The position numbers were made by a program, and so were the translations under genes. From positions 1-26,555 of the forward strand of contig DAXETX010000305.1 of NCBI GenBank assembly GCA_051155735.1: a stretch of 26,555 nt of DNA, in the 5' to 3' direction. Under the pieces are notes generated by a model. That model saw nothing but the letters and a program-made list of their open reading frames with translations. It had not been told where the DNA came from and did no database searches. The DNA is from JASJCP01 sp051155735. GTDB taxonomy: Bacteria > Cyanobacteriota > Cyanobacteriia > Cyanobacteriales > Xenococcaceae. This document shows, in pieces, positions 1-8,651 of this stretch. The first letter of the stretch is position 1, and each line of letters begins with the position of its first letter.

Positions 1-8
1 GGCAAAAT

Positions 9-824
9 CTAAGCCACAGGTTGTGAACTGGCAAAATTAGTTAAAGCTTGTTCGATGTTAGTTTGTTTGACCAAAGATTCTCCGACTAACACGGCATTAG
101 CTCCAGCTTGAGCAACAAAGTCGAGATCCGCTTTAGTTTTGATTCCCGACTCGCTCACCAAAGTTAGGTTGCTACTGCTTAAGATGTCTCGTCTCTGTTC
201 GATTAGTTCTAAAGTAGTTGCCAAATTTACGTTAAAGTTTTCGAGATTACGGTTATTAATCCCTAGTAATCTCAGTTGTTTAAGTCGTAGCACTCGGTCT
301 AATTCGGTTCTGGTATGAACTTCTACTAGTGCCTCCATGCCCAAATCGTGGCTGAGAGCTAAAAATTCTTGGAGTTTGCTATCGGTAAGAATTGCAGCAA
401 TCAGCAATACGGCATCTGCCCCCATAGCCCTTGCCAAATAAATTTGATAGGAAGCTAGAATAAACTCTTTGCATAATAAGGGTAAAGCTACCTGCTGCCT
501 GATCAAACGTAGATTATCGAAACTACCCTGAAAGAATTGGCGGTCTGTTAAAACCGAAATACAGTTAGCTCCACCGCGTTCGTAGGCTCTGGCGATCGCT
601 ACTGGCTCAAAATCAGCCCGAATTATGCCTCTGCTAGGAGAAGCTTTTTTCACTTCAGCGATGATGCCAGGTCGAGGATAATTTGACTTAAGAGCTTGAA
701 CAAAATCTCTGGCAGCTGGGGCTTCAGCGACTTGTTGCTGAAGCTCGCTCAATGTTAGCTGTTGTTGTCTTTGAGCTATTTCTTGAACCTTATGCTTGAC
801 TATTTTTTGCAGAATCTGCTTCAT
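9..824 (-). CDS. trpC: Indole-3-glycerol phosphate synthase
   Basis: Cytosolic TIM-barrel enzyme that closes CdRP to indole-3-glycerol phosphate in tryptophan synthesis. The 271-residue length is normal for monofunctional TrpC. Visible family residues are the AEVKKASPSRG block (Glu57, Lys59), Lys119 in CKEFI, Glu168 in VEVH, the INNRNL loop (about 189-194) and SESGI (226-229). The N-terminal 45 residues form the usual helical extension. It lies 88 bp downstream of trpEG on the same strand, so the two are probably co-transcribed. The stop is 8 bp from the window edge, so further trp genes could follow outside. No fusion partner or damage is seen. The assignment rests on motifs, and I am confident in it. 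Confidence 0.96.
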   Translation of the reverse strand: MKQILQKIVKHKVQEIAQRQQQLTLSELQQQVAEAPAARDFVQALKSNYPRPGIIAEVKKASPSRGIIRADFEPVAIARAYERGGANCISVLTDRQFFQGSFDNLRLIRQQVALPLLCKEFILASYQIYLARAMGADAVLLIAAILTDSKLQEFLALSHDLGMEALVEVHTRTELDRVLRLKQLRLLGINNRNLENFNVNLATTLELIEQRRDILSSSNLTLVSESGIKTKADLDFVAQAGANAVLVGESLVKQTNIEQALTNFASSQPVA

Positions 825-912
825 AATTTTGCGATAATGAAATTCTTCTAATTCTGGAAACTAGCTCAATTTTTTGGGGAATGACTCTAAGTTCAACTTC
901 TTAGTCTATTTG

Positions 913-3111
913 TTAATAAGCAATAGGAGTGGCTTTAGTTTGAGTGTAAGTCATCACGACATTTTCTAAAATTTTTAATCCGACTTGTTTTGACTTGGTC
1001 ATAATAGATTCTGGATGAAACTGCACCGCAGCAATTGGTAAGGTGCGATGTTCTATCGCCATAATTACTTCGTCTTCGGAAAAAGCTGTGACTTTTAGTT
1101 CTGTGGGCAAACAATCCCGTATGGCAAATAAAGAATGATATCTACCGACAGCAAAAGACAAAGGCAATCCTTGAAACAGGGTCGATTCAGGAGCGATAAT
1201 TGAAACCTGGGACATTTTACCGTGTCGAGGATAGTGGAGAACTCCTAATTTGCCACCATAAGCTTCAACAATCCCTTGTAGTCCTAGACAAACACCAAAT
1301 AGCGGAATTTTTCTCTGGATACAAGCAGCTATTGTCGCAGATATCTTAAAATCACTCGGTCTGCCAGGACCAGGGGATAAAACTACTAAATCGGGGCGTT
1401 CTTGGTCAAAAACTACTTCAGAAAACCCGTGACGCAAGGTTTTAACCGTTACACCAGTCTGACGAAGATAGTTAGCTAAAGTATGAACAAAAGAGTCTTC
1501 ATAATCAATTAGTAGTACTTTTTTACCGAGTTTATGGTTCATTGGGGACTCTTGAGGCGTAGCCTGAATTAGCATCTGCGCTTCAGGTTCTTTAGCACAA
1601 TAGAGAGTCTGAAATAAAGCAGCAGCTTTAGTAAGTGTCTCTTGGGCTTCCGCTTCAGGGTTAGAATCATAGAGCAGCGTCGCCCCGACTCGTACTTCGG
1701 CAATACAATCTTGCAGGCGAATTGTCCGTAGAATTAAACCCGTGTTCAAATTACCATCAAAGGTATAATAACCAACTGCACCACCATACCAACGTCTAGG
1801 ACTATGTTCGTGCTGTTCGATAAATTGAATTGCTGCTCGTTTGGGCGCGCCTGTCACAGTCACAGCCCAAGTGTGGGATAAGAAAGCATCGAGAGCATCA
1901 AACTCAGGGCGAAGTAATCCCTCTACATGATCGACCGTATGAATTAGATGACTATACAACTCTACCTGACGACGACCAATGACTTTAACCGAGCCTGGCT
2001 CACAGATGCGAGATTTATCGTTACGGTCAACATCAGTACACATGGTAAGTTCTGCTTCATCTTTGCCTGAGTTGAGCAACTCCAAAATGCGCTCCGCATC
2101 ATCAATCGCATTTTCGCCACGACCAATTGTGCCACTAATAGGACAGGTTTCGATCCGCCTTCCTTCGACGCGAACAAACATTTCAGGAGACATCCCAATT
2201 AAATACTCCCCACCAAGATTAAAGATGAATCCGTAAGGGCTAGGATTAATCTGCTGTAAGATGCGAAATAATTTAGCAGGAGGTTCAGTACAAACAGTAA
2301 AAAAGTTTTGACTAGGAACTACCTCAAACAAATCGCCACGGCGAAAATAATCGATTGCTTGACGCACTAGATCGGCATATTCTCCAGGCTGATGGTCGGA
2401 AGCTTGCTTTGGCGCTTCTCGTTTACCGCGATAATCAATTATTGCGCCAACTCTAGGCAATCCTGCCGTATTACCCGATTCTGTCTCAAATTCGTATTGA
2501 TAGCAAAATGCCCGTTGAGAATAGTGATCTACCACAACCAATTCATCAGGAAGATAAAGCACTAAATCTCTTTGTTCCGAGGGGCGATTAATTTGCCTCG
2601 TAATCGGCTCGAACTGGAAAACCAAATCATAGCCAAAAGCTCCATACAATCCTAAATGAGAGTCTTCAGGACTGGCAAAATTTTGCGCAATAGCCCGAAT
2701 TACAGTAAAAACAGAAGGTTGCTTACTGCGTTCTTCTTCCGAAAATGACTCTTGAGTTGCTTTGACCGAACCAGTAAAACAATTATGATTCTGCCAACAA
2801 ACTTCTTGCAGTTGTGGGTGCTGCTGCAAAGACTTGGCGATGTGAGCCAGTAAAATTTGACCGCGATCGTTTAATGCGGTAAGGGTAAAACAATTGTCAC
2901 GAGTCGCTAATTCTAGTGGTGGATTAATAAAGCCAATTGCCCACCTTTTGTATCTTCCTGGATACTCATAGCTACTTTCTAGTAACCCGCCACGTTGAAA
3001 ATCTAAAGAGAGTAAAATTTTCTCGATAGAGGATTTCATGGAAACTTCGGTAAGGAAGCGAGTAACGTGAATCTCGCTTTGAGTCTGATAAAAATGTGGT
3101 TCAATAATCAT
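913..3111 (-). CDS. trpEG: Fused anthranilate synthase (TrpE-TrpG)
   Basis: Converts chorismate and glutamine to anthranilate, the first committed step to tryptophan. Residues 1 to about 515 are the TrpE (chorismate-utilising) part, with GTIGRG at 327-332, a TDVDRNDKSRICEPG segment near 359-373 and the TVTGAPKRAA block near 418-427. Residues about 528-720 are the class I glutamine amidotransferase TrpG, with Cys608 in GVCLGLQG and His699/Glu701 in HPES. The LLES motif at 43-46 matches the tryptophan-binding site of feedback-sensitive TrpE, so inhibition by tryptophan is likely. Most cyanobacteria keep trpE and trpG as separate genes. The fused form is known from rhizobia and from some cyanobacteria, where it can be an additional copy. 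The ATG at 3111 fits the family N-terminus; an in-frame Met at residue 25 is the alternative. No Trp-rich leader peptide was found upstream. Confidence 0.95.
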   Translation of the reverse strand: MIIEPHFYQTQSEIHVTRFLTEVSMKSSIEKILLSLDFQRGGLLESSYEYPGRYKRWAIGFINPPLELATRDNCFTLTALNDRGQILLAHIAKSLQQHPQLQEVCWQNHNCFTGSVKATQESFSEEERSKQPSVFTVIRAIAQNFASPEDSHLGLYGAFGYDLVFQFEPITRQINRPSEQRDLVLYLPDELVVVDHYSQRAFCYQYEFETESGNTAGLPRVGAIIDYRGKREAPKQASDHQPGEYADLVRQAIDYFRRGDLFEVVPSQNFFTVCTEPPAKLFRILQQINPSPYGFIFNLGGEYLIGMSPEMFVRVEGRRIETCPISGTIGRGENAIDDAERILELLNSGKDEAELTMCTDVDRNDKSRICEPGSVKVIGRRQVELYSHLIHTVDHVEGLLRPEFDALDAFLSHTWAVTVTGAPKRAAIQFIEQHEHSPRRWYGGAVGYYTFDGNLNTGLILRTIRLQDCIAEVRVGATLLYDSNPEAEAQETLTKAAALFQTLYCAKEPEAQMLIQATPQESPMNHKLGKKVLLIDYEDSFVHTLANYLRQTGVTVKTLRHGFSEVVFDQERPDLVVLSPGPGRPSDFKISATIAACIQRKIPLFGVCLGLQGIVEAYGGKLGVLHYPRHGKMSQVSIIAPESTLFQGLPLSFAVGRYHSLFAIRDCLPTELKVTAFSEDEVIMAIEHRTLPIAAVQFHPESIMTKSKQVGLKILENVVMTYTQTKATPIAY

Positions 3112-4018
3112 TGACTGTGTTGATGATTGCGATTATGGAGTTTCAGCCTAAAGTGAAACTTTCTGATTACCCTGTAATGAAATCAAAGTTAGCTTTACTC
3201 GGTAAGATTAAAGTAATCTATGACTGGAATATTAGAACTCTACTAAGTTTAAAGCTTTGTAACAATGAAGAATCTTTTGATTTACTTGTCTATTTTTTGG
3301 TTCTGATCTAAATCTAAAATCAACAAAACTTGACTTAGACCGAAATAGCAAATGGTTTGAGTTTCGGTTAGTAGTTTCAGGTTATGGGATTGAATCTAGA
3401 AATATAAAATGTAAATAGTTGGGTAATCTTTTGGTAATCTTAGTGTATTAAACTTGAATTTATAATTAAGGCTAGTTTATAGTTTATTTAATTCTAGAAA
3501 TTATCATAATTTACAGATGTTTTTGATAATTTTGTAAATTTGCGGTAAATTAAAAAGGCAATCCGCTAAATTTAAGTGCCTTGTCTTCTACACAAGTTAA
3601 ATCAGTTTTTGACTTAAGCCTAAGAGTAGTTCTCAAGGAGGATTCTAATCTGGGAATTAGATGATAAGTAGTTGCACAAAATTAATTTTCTGTTTGAGAT
3701 CGGTAAAAGGTAAAAGGGTAACGGAAAACGGAGGATCGCAGTGTGTAATTAATTATGTTTAGGCACTTATTAACACTAAATGATAGCTCTATTGAAATTT
3801 TTTAAATAGCACAAAGAACTTTTTAAAAGAGTTTAATAAATTGAAATTTAAACAGATACAGCGGATTACGTATCAGTCTGAAAAACTAAAAATTCAAAGT
3901 AATCAGTCTATCAAGATTAAGAAACCAAACTGTACTAGTTACTTGTGTAAACCGCCGTAAATTTATCGCTAAATTAGGTTTCAACTCTTTAATTGTTAGT
4001 TAAATTTGTCTCACTAAA
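3112..4018. other. Long AT-rich spacer between divergent genes
   Basis: About 0.9 kb between trpEG (minus) and the histidine kinase (plus) with no convincing gene. It should hold both promoters. I see an inverted repeat, AAATTTGCGG at 3536-3545 with CCGC at 3563-3566 followed by T and AAATTT at 3568-3573. There is also a ribosome-binding-like AAGGAGG at 3637-3643, but the ATG after it (3661) opens only a 33-codon frame at 17 bp spacing. Purine-rich short repeats of GGTAAAA lie near 3702-3716. No Trp-codon leader peptide, T-box or tRNA was recognised. Confidence 0.5.
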
Positions 4019-5200
4019 ATGAAAAGTAATTCTCAAGATATTAAGCATAAATTTATTAATAAATTAAAAGTTCAAGGATCGGAACTACAAAAGCTACGGT
4101 TACCAACTAATTTTAATTTTGATAGTAATTGTGGCGTTATTTCCATCAGTCCTAAAGGAGATATTCTTGGTGTTAATGATCGCTTTTTAGAAATGTGGCG
4201 TATTCCTGATGATCAACTAACTGCTAAAGACCTTAAAAAATGTCAGAACTACATAGTAGAACAGTTAGAAGCGTCACAAAATTTCTCTGAACTGACTTGG
4301 GAAACCCCAATCGATCTTCAGAAGCAGCAAACTAACTTATTAAGACTAAAAGATGGCAGAGTATTTGCGCAAAGCTTTTCTACCCAAAAGCTTGATGGTC
4401 AATTAGTCGCTAGGATTTATTTAATTTGGGATGTTACTAAATTTTCTTTGGAAAAAAACTTAGTAGAAGTTATAAATAACGAGCGAGTTCCTAAACTAAT
4501 TCAACAAAATACTAGTGTTAAAGACTTGTTTCTTTCGATGCTCTGTCATAAGTTTCGCTCTTTGCTGAATGTTGTTTCTTTTTCTAACAGTATGCTCAAA
4601 CGCCGTCTTTTACAACAGAAAAATCAACAAGAAACCAAAGTTTTTTTAAATAATATTCAAGCTGGAGTTGAAGAGATTACTCAATTACTAGATGAGTTGG
4701 TTTTTTACGGTAAATTGGAAAACGGCAAGATTGAATTTCAACCGAGTCTCATCGAGATAAATTTATTCTGTAACGATGTAGTTACTCAAATACGACCTCT
4801 TGCTAATAGTAAACAACAGACTATTGATTTGGTTCACTGTGATAATTGTCAAACAGTTTACTCAGATCAAGCTTTATTACAGCCAATGCTGATCAATCTA
4901 CTGTCTAATGCCATTAAATACTCGCCAGAAAATAGCACAATTATTTTAGAGTTTAGTTGTCAAGACGAGAATCTGATTTTTCAAATTAAAGATCGTGGAA
5001 TTGGTATTCCTCAAAGCGAAATTCCGAAACTATTTGAAGCTTTTTTTCGAGGGAGTAATGTTTCTGGGATTAAAGGTAATGGCATGGGACTAGCAATTGT
5101 TAAAAATTTAGTTGATCTCCAAGGAGGTAAGCTCGACATCGTAAGTGAAATAGGAGTAGGTACTAATATTACGGTTATTTTGCCGTTGATTGATAGTTAG
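4019..5200 (+). CDS. PAS-type sensor histidine kinase, soluble
   Basis: Two-component sensor kinase of 393 residues with no membrane segment. Residues about 35-145 look like a PAS sensor fold (SPKGDILGVNDRFLEMWRIP at 44-63; LKDGRVF near 110-116). A dimerisation/phosphoacceptor region follows with the likely phosphorylated His177 in LCHKFRSLLN. The ATPase domain has the N box LINLLSNAIKYS (291-302, Asn293 and Asn297), the G1 box DRGIGI (325-330) and the glycine-rich GNGMGLAIV (353-361). The H-box is unusual: the acidic residue normally after the His is Lys178, and the usual proline is replaced by Leu. The ATG at 4019 is the first in frame. The receiver-AraC regulator starts 92 bp downstream and is the natural partner. 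The signal sensed cannot be read from sequence. Confidence 0.88.
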   Translation: MKSNSQDIKHKFINKLKVQGSELQKLRLPTNFNFDSNCGVISISPKGDILGVNDRFLEMWRIPDDQLTAKDLKKCQNYIVEQLEASQNFSELTWETPIDLQKQQTNLLRLKDGRVFAQSFSTQKLDGQLVARIYLIWDVTKFSLEKNLVEVINNERVPKLIQQNTSVKDLFLSMLCHKFRSLLNVVSFSNSMLKRRLLQQKNQQETKVFLNNIQAGVEEITQLLDELVFYGKLENGKIEFQPSLIEINLFCNDVVTQIRPLANSKQQTIDLVHCDNCQTVYSDQALLQPMLINLLSNAIKYSPENSTIILEFSCQDENLIFQIKDRGIGIPQSEIPKLFEAFFRGSNVSGIKGNGMGLAIVKNLVDLQGGKLDIVSEIGVGTNITVILPLIDS

Positions 5201-5292
5201 TTGTTAGTTGTTTTAATCAATGATTTAGGACTGTGATAAAACCACAAATCTAACCCAAAGATAAACTTGAGTAAAATTGATCCAGTTGAACT

Positions 5293-6096
5293 ATGGTTAA
5301 GCAAAAGATTTTAGTCATTGAAGATGAAATAAGAGACAGAAATCTTTTTATTTCTTGTCTTCGAGCCGAAGGTTATGATACTTTAATTGCTGATAATGGG
5401 GTGGTAGGTTGTCAAATCGCGCAGCAAGAACTACCAGATTTAATCTTATGTGATATTATTATGCCGAAACTGGACGGCTATGGCGTTTTGACGCAACTAC
5501 AGCAGAATATAAACACAGCAATGATTCCTTTTGTTTTTTTGACTGCTAAAGGCAGTAAGTTAGAATTACGCCGAGGGATGAATTTGGGAGCTGATGATTA
5601 TTTAACTAAACCCCTTACAGTAGAAGAATTAATTGAAGCGGTTTCCGCTCGGTTAGTCAAGCGCAGTTTGCAGGACAATCGAGATACTGAGAAAGAAAAA
5701 CCACCTTCAGCTTCAATAGCTAATGCTACTACAACTGAAGTTAAAATTGCTCAAGCATTCTTTCCTGCGATTCCTCAACTGAGTCAAGTTTTTCAATTTA
5801 TTGAAGCTAATTATAATCGAGGAATTAGTCTCAATGACGTAGCGCAAGAAGTCGGTTATTCTCCTGCTTATTTAACTAACCTGGTTGGTAAACAGACAGG
5901 AAAGACAATTGTGCGCTGGATTATAGAACGACGCATGGTTGAAGCTTGCCATTTACTGCAAGAAACTAGTGACTCGATTGAGAATATTGCTAGAAAAATC
6001 GGCTATCAAGATGCCTGTCATTTTAGTCGTCAATTTCGTCAATATTGGCAAACAACACCTCAAACCTGGAGAAAATCGGTTAAGGCAAAATGCTAA
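5293..6096 (+). CDS. Response regulator, receiver plus AraC-type DNA-binding domain
   Basis: Transcription regulator of 267 residues. The receiver domain covers about 4-120, with acidic residues Glu10/Asp11, phosphoacceptor Asp54 in ILCDIIMP, Thr84 in FLTAK and Lys106 in TKP. After a polar linker (125-155) comes an AraC/XylS domain of about 100 residues with two helix-turn-helix units (about 178-199 and 229-251); the second matches the family signature (ENIARKIGYQDACHFSRQFRQ region). It lies between its probable kinase and aroC, 44 bp before aroC, so read-through into aroC is possible. Cyanobacterial receiver-AraC proteins such as Synechocystis Slr1213 share this architecture; its targets here are unknown. 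Confidence 0.92.
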   Translation: MVKQKILVIEDEIRDRNLFISCLRAEGYDTLIADNGVVGCQIAQQELPDLILCDIIMPKLDGYGVLTQLQQNINTAMIPFVFLTAKGSKLELRRGMNLGADDYLTKPLTVEELIEAVSARLVKRSLQDNRDTEKEKPPSASIANATTTEVKIAQAFFPAIPQLSQVFQFIEANYNRGISLNDVAQEVGYSPAYLTNLVGKQTGKTIVRWIIERRMVEACHLLQETSDSIENIARKIGYQDACHFSRQFRQYWQTTPQTWRKSVKAKC

Positions 6097-6140
6097 AGGC
6101 ATTTTTAACAAAGCTTTAGAAGGGAGCAAGTTTATTATTT

Positions 6141-7229
6141 ATGGGCAACACATTTGGACATTTATTTCGGATTACTACTTTTGGCGAATCTCATGGTGGA
6201 GGTGTGGGAGTAGTTATTGATGGCTGTCCGCCTCAACTAGCAATATCAGCAGCGGAAATTCAACTCGATTTAGACCGCAGACGACCAGGACAAAGTAAAA
6301 TTACGACACCTCGTAAAGAAACCGATACCTGTGAAATAATTTCGGGCGTTTTTGAAGGTAAAACCACAGGAACACCGATCGCCATCCTGGTGAGAAATAA
6401 AGACGCTCGTTCTCAAGATTATGATGAGATGACTGTAAAATATCGTCCTTCTCATGCGGATGCGACCTATGATGCTAAGTATGGGTTTCGCAATTGGCAA
6501 GGAGGCGGAAGGGCTTCAGCGCGGGAAACTATTGGTAGAGTTGCAGCAGGGGCGATCGCCAAAAAGATTTTACAGCAAGTTGCAGGAGTGGAAATTGTTG
6601 CCTATGTCAAACGCATCAAAGATTTAGAGGCAATAGTTAACCACAATACTGTAACTTTAGCCCAAGTAGAAAGTAATATAGTGCGCTGTCCTGACAGTGA
6701 ATGCGCGCTCAAAATGATTGAATTAATTGATCGCGCCAGAAAAGACCAAGACTCTCTAGGGGGAGTAGTTGAATGTGTCGCCCGTAATGTCCCGCCAGGA
6801 CTAGGTGAACCAGTATTTGATAAATTAGAGGCAGACTTAGCCAAAGCGGTAATGTCACTTCCTGCGACCAAAGGTTTTGAAATTGGGTCGGGTTTTGCTG
6901 GTACAACCATGACAGGTAGCGAACACAACGACGAATTTTATTCCGATGCAGCAGGAAAAATCCGCACTGTAACCAATAGATCGGGCGGAATTCAAGGCGG
7001 TATTGCCAACGGCGAAAATATTATAATTCGCGCTGCTTTTAAACCGACAGCGACCATTGGCAAAGCTCAAAAAACTGTGACCAACACTGGCACAGAAACG
7101 GTTTTAGCTGCCAAAGGCAGACACGATCCTTGTGTTTTACCTAGAGCCGTACCGATGGTAGAAGCAATGACCGCTTTGGTTTTGTGCGATCATCTGCTAC
7201 GTCATCAAGCTCAATGTAAGCTAATTTAA
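6141..7229 (+). CDS. aroC: Chorismate synthase
   Basis: Makes chorismate from EPSP using reduced FMN, the last step of the shikimate pathway and the supply of substrate to TrpEG. The 362-residue length is typical. Signature segments are TFGESHG (13-19), the DLDRRRPGQSKITTPRKE block near 44-61, RASARETIGRVAAGAIAKK, and the FEIGSGF region. The ATG at 6141 opens with MGNTFGHLFRIT, the standard family N-terminus. A purine-rich AGAAGGGAG lies 15 bp upstream (6118-6126). Gene integrity looks complete. Confidence 0.97.
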   Translation: MGNTFGHLFRITTFGESHGGGVGVVIDGCPPQLAISAAEIQLDLDRRRPGQSKITTPRKETDTCEIISGVFEGKTTGTPIAILVRNKDARSQDYDEMTVKYRPSHADATYDAKYGFRNWQGGGRASARETIGRVAAGAIAKKILQQVAGVEIVAYVKRIKDLEAIVNHNTVTLAQVESNIVRCPDSECALKMIELIDRARKDQDSLGGVVECVARNVPPGLGEPVFDKLEADLAKAVMSLPATKGFEIGSGFAGTTMTGSEHNDEFYSDAAGKIRTVTNRSGGIQGGIANGENIIIRAAFKPTATIGKAQKTVTNTGTETVLAAKGRHDPCVLPRAVPMVEAMTALVLCDHLLRHQAQCKLI

Positions 7230-7261
7230 AGCGATCAAAAAAGCTTTTAGCACGATCGCTT
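7229..7261. repeat. Inverted repeat just after aroC
   Basis: AAGCGATC at 7229-7236 is the exact reverse complement of GATCGCTT at 7254-7261, with a 17-nt loop. The left arm starts on the last base of the aroC stop codon. It may aid termination or protect the mRNA end, but lacks a T-run. Confidence 0.35.
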
Positions 7262-7324
7262 GCGCGCTATTAGCCTTGGTTAAACACTAAAAGCGCAATT
7301 GAGTTTAAGACTCCGATCTCGAAG

Positions 7325-7378
7325 GCTCGTCTCCAATCAGGGATGGTTCAAGACCATATTTGATTGAAGAGATCGAGC
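7325..7378. other. Long interrupted stem-loop between convergent genes
   Basis: Nested arms read directly: GCTCG (7325-7329) with CGAGC (7374-7378), CTC (7331-7333) with GAG (7369-7371), CAATCA (7334-7339) with TGATTG (7361-7366), and ATGGT (7343-7347) with ACCAT (7353-7357) around a 5-nt loop. It sits between the ends of aroC and the SpoIID-like gene. There is no T-tract on either strand, so it is not a textbook intrinsic terminator. A smaller GGGC-GAA-GCCC hairpin followed by TTTATT lies at 7402-7417. Confidence 0.5.
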
Positions 7379-7413
7379 TAAGAGCTAAAAGCTAATAGCT
7401 TGGGCGAAGCCCT

Positions 7414-8553
7414 TTATTGAATTTGGGATAAAAGCGCATTTTGGTAATAGTGAGCCAAAATTTGGTGATAACCAACACCTTGTTTTGCCAGATGGTAAGC
7501 GCCCCATTGACTCAAACCCAAGCCGTGACCGAAACCTCTTCCGTAGATTTGCAAGTTATTACCATTAATAGTGACGCGAAAGAGAGTACTGCGTAAATCT
7601 AAAACTTTACGTAATTCTTTACCACTAACTTCAGTCGTACCGCGATCGCCTACAACTTTCATTGTCACCACTCTCCCGCGAGGTGTAACGCGATCGGGAA
7701 CCATCGCTTTAATTTGTCCGACTCCTCCGACCATAGTACTAATCTGATTCAGCGAAATCGACTTATTCCACTCAAACACAGGAGATTCTTGATCGTAATC
7801 AATTACGCCTCGTAGATATGGTAAAGGAGATACCCAAACATCTTCGACATTTTCGGTATGTCCACCAGAAGAAGAGTGAAAAGCAGCCAAAATTACACTA
7901 TTGTCATAGGTCATAATCTGTCCTGCGGTACTGTTCACAGCTTGATGAGTGGTCACATATTCAGTATCCAAACCCTTGTAAACCTGAGTACTAATCGTGG
8001 TATCTAAATCATAGAGGCGATTATTTTCAGTCTTTTGCTTGTACAAAGCATAGGAACGGGCTGCAACTGCTTGAGCTTTCAAGGCTTCAATGGGCCAACT
8101 TGCAACTGCTTCTGCGCCTACTACACTATAGAGATAATGCTCTAGGTTTACCTGATTAATCGCCGTGAGATTATTACCTTGAGGGACTAAACGGGTTCTG
8201 CCACGATACCAGCGATCGCCGATCCAGACATAACCCTCACCCGTAGGTTCGATAATTAATTCACCAGCTTTCAGACTCTCTAAAACTACTTGATTTCCGC
8301 CAGCTTTAGCAGCTAAGGCAGCCATCGGTTTTAATTCCCCAATTTTACGCCCCGTAGCATCTTTAACCACCGCCGTTGTAGAACTACCAACTTTGACATT
8401 ACTGGTGTTTTTTTTGATTGCTACTCGCAAATCAAGAGCTTGACTGGGCAAAATTAGCAGCAACCAGAAGCATAAAGACAAAAACCAATGATTGCGGGGT
8501 ATTTTAATTAATAATTTAGGATTAAGGCTTTTTTTAGTCGCTAATTTTGGCAT
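7414..8553 (-). CDS. SpoIID/LytB-domain exported protein
   Basis: 379 residues with an N-terminal export signal (hydrophobic LSLCFWLLLILPSQA, about 26-40) and a SpoIID/LytB domain over most of the rest. Visible motifs are the VVGAEAVASWPIEALKAQAV segment (145-164 region), FHSSSGGHTENVEDVW, and the C-terminal GRGFGHGLGLSQWGA (338-352). Bacillus SpoIID is a peptidoglycan lytic transglycosylase and LytB enhances an amidase; cyanobacterial homologues are presumed to act on periplasmic peptidoglycan, but the reaction here is inferred only. AAGGAG (complement of 8565-8570) lies 11 bp before the ATG and supports this start. cobU lies upstream on the same strand, 98 bp away. Confidence 0.9.
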   Translation of the reverse strand: MPKLATKKSLNPKLLIKIPRNHWFLSLCFWLLLILPSQALDLRVAIKKNTSNVKVGSSTTAVVKDATGRKIGELKPMAALAAKAGGNQVVLESLKAGELIIEPTGEGYVWIGDRWYRGRTRLVPQGNNLTAINQVNLEHYLYSVVGAEAVASWPIEALKAQAVAARSYALYKQKTENNRLYDLDTTISTQVYKGLDTEYVTTHQAVNSTAGQIMTYDNSVILAAFHSSSGGHTENVEDVWVSPLPYLRGVIDYDQESPVFEWNKSISLNQISTMVGGVGQIKAMVPDRVTPRGRVVTMKVVGDRGTTEVSGKELRKVLDLRSTLFRVTINGNNLQIYGRGFGHGLGLSQWGAYHLAKQGVGYHQILAHYYQNALLSQIQ

Positions 8554-8651
8554 GGAATTTCTCTCTCCTTACAGGTTAATCAAATTCCTCGAAAGTAAGA
8601 TATCGATTCGTCTAATAGTGTTTCCGATCAAATCTAATTAGTCAACAGTAA

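Noticed and set aside
3111..3311. 66-codon plus-strand frame beginning with TTG just outside trpEG
   Set aside because: Weak start, no ribosome site, no recognisable protein features; starts on the base where trpEG begins.
3112..3400. Tryptophan attenuator leader before trpEG
   Set aside because: No run of Trp codons (CCA on the plus strand) and no terminator/antiterminator pair seen.
3661..3762. 33-codon frame after AAGGAGG
   Set aside because: Spacing of about 17 bp is too long and the peptide has no recognisable property.
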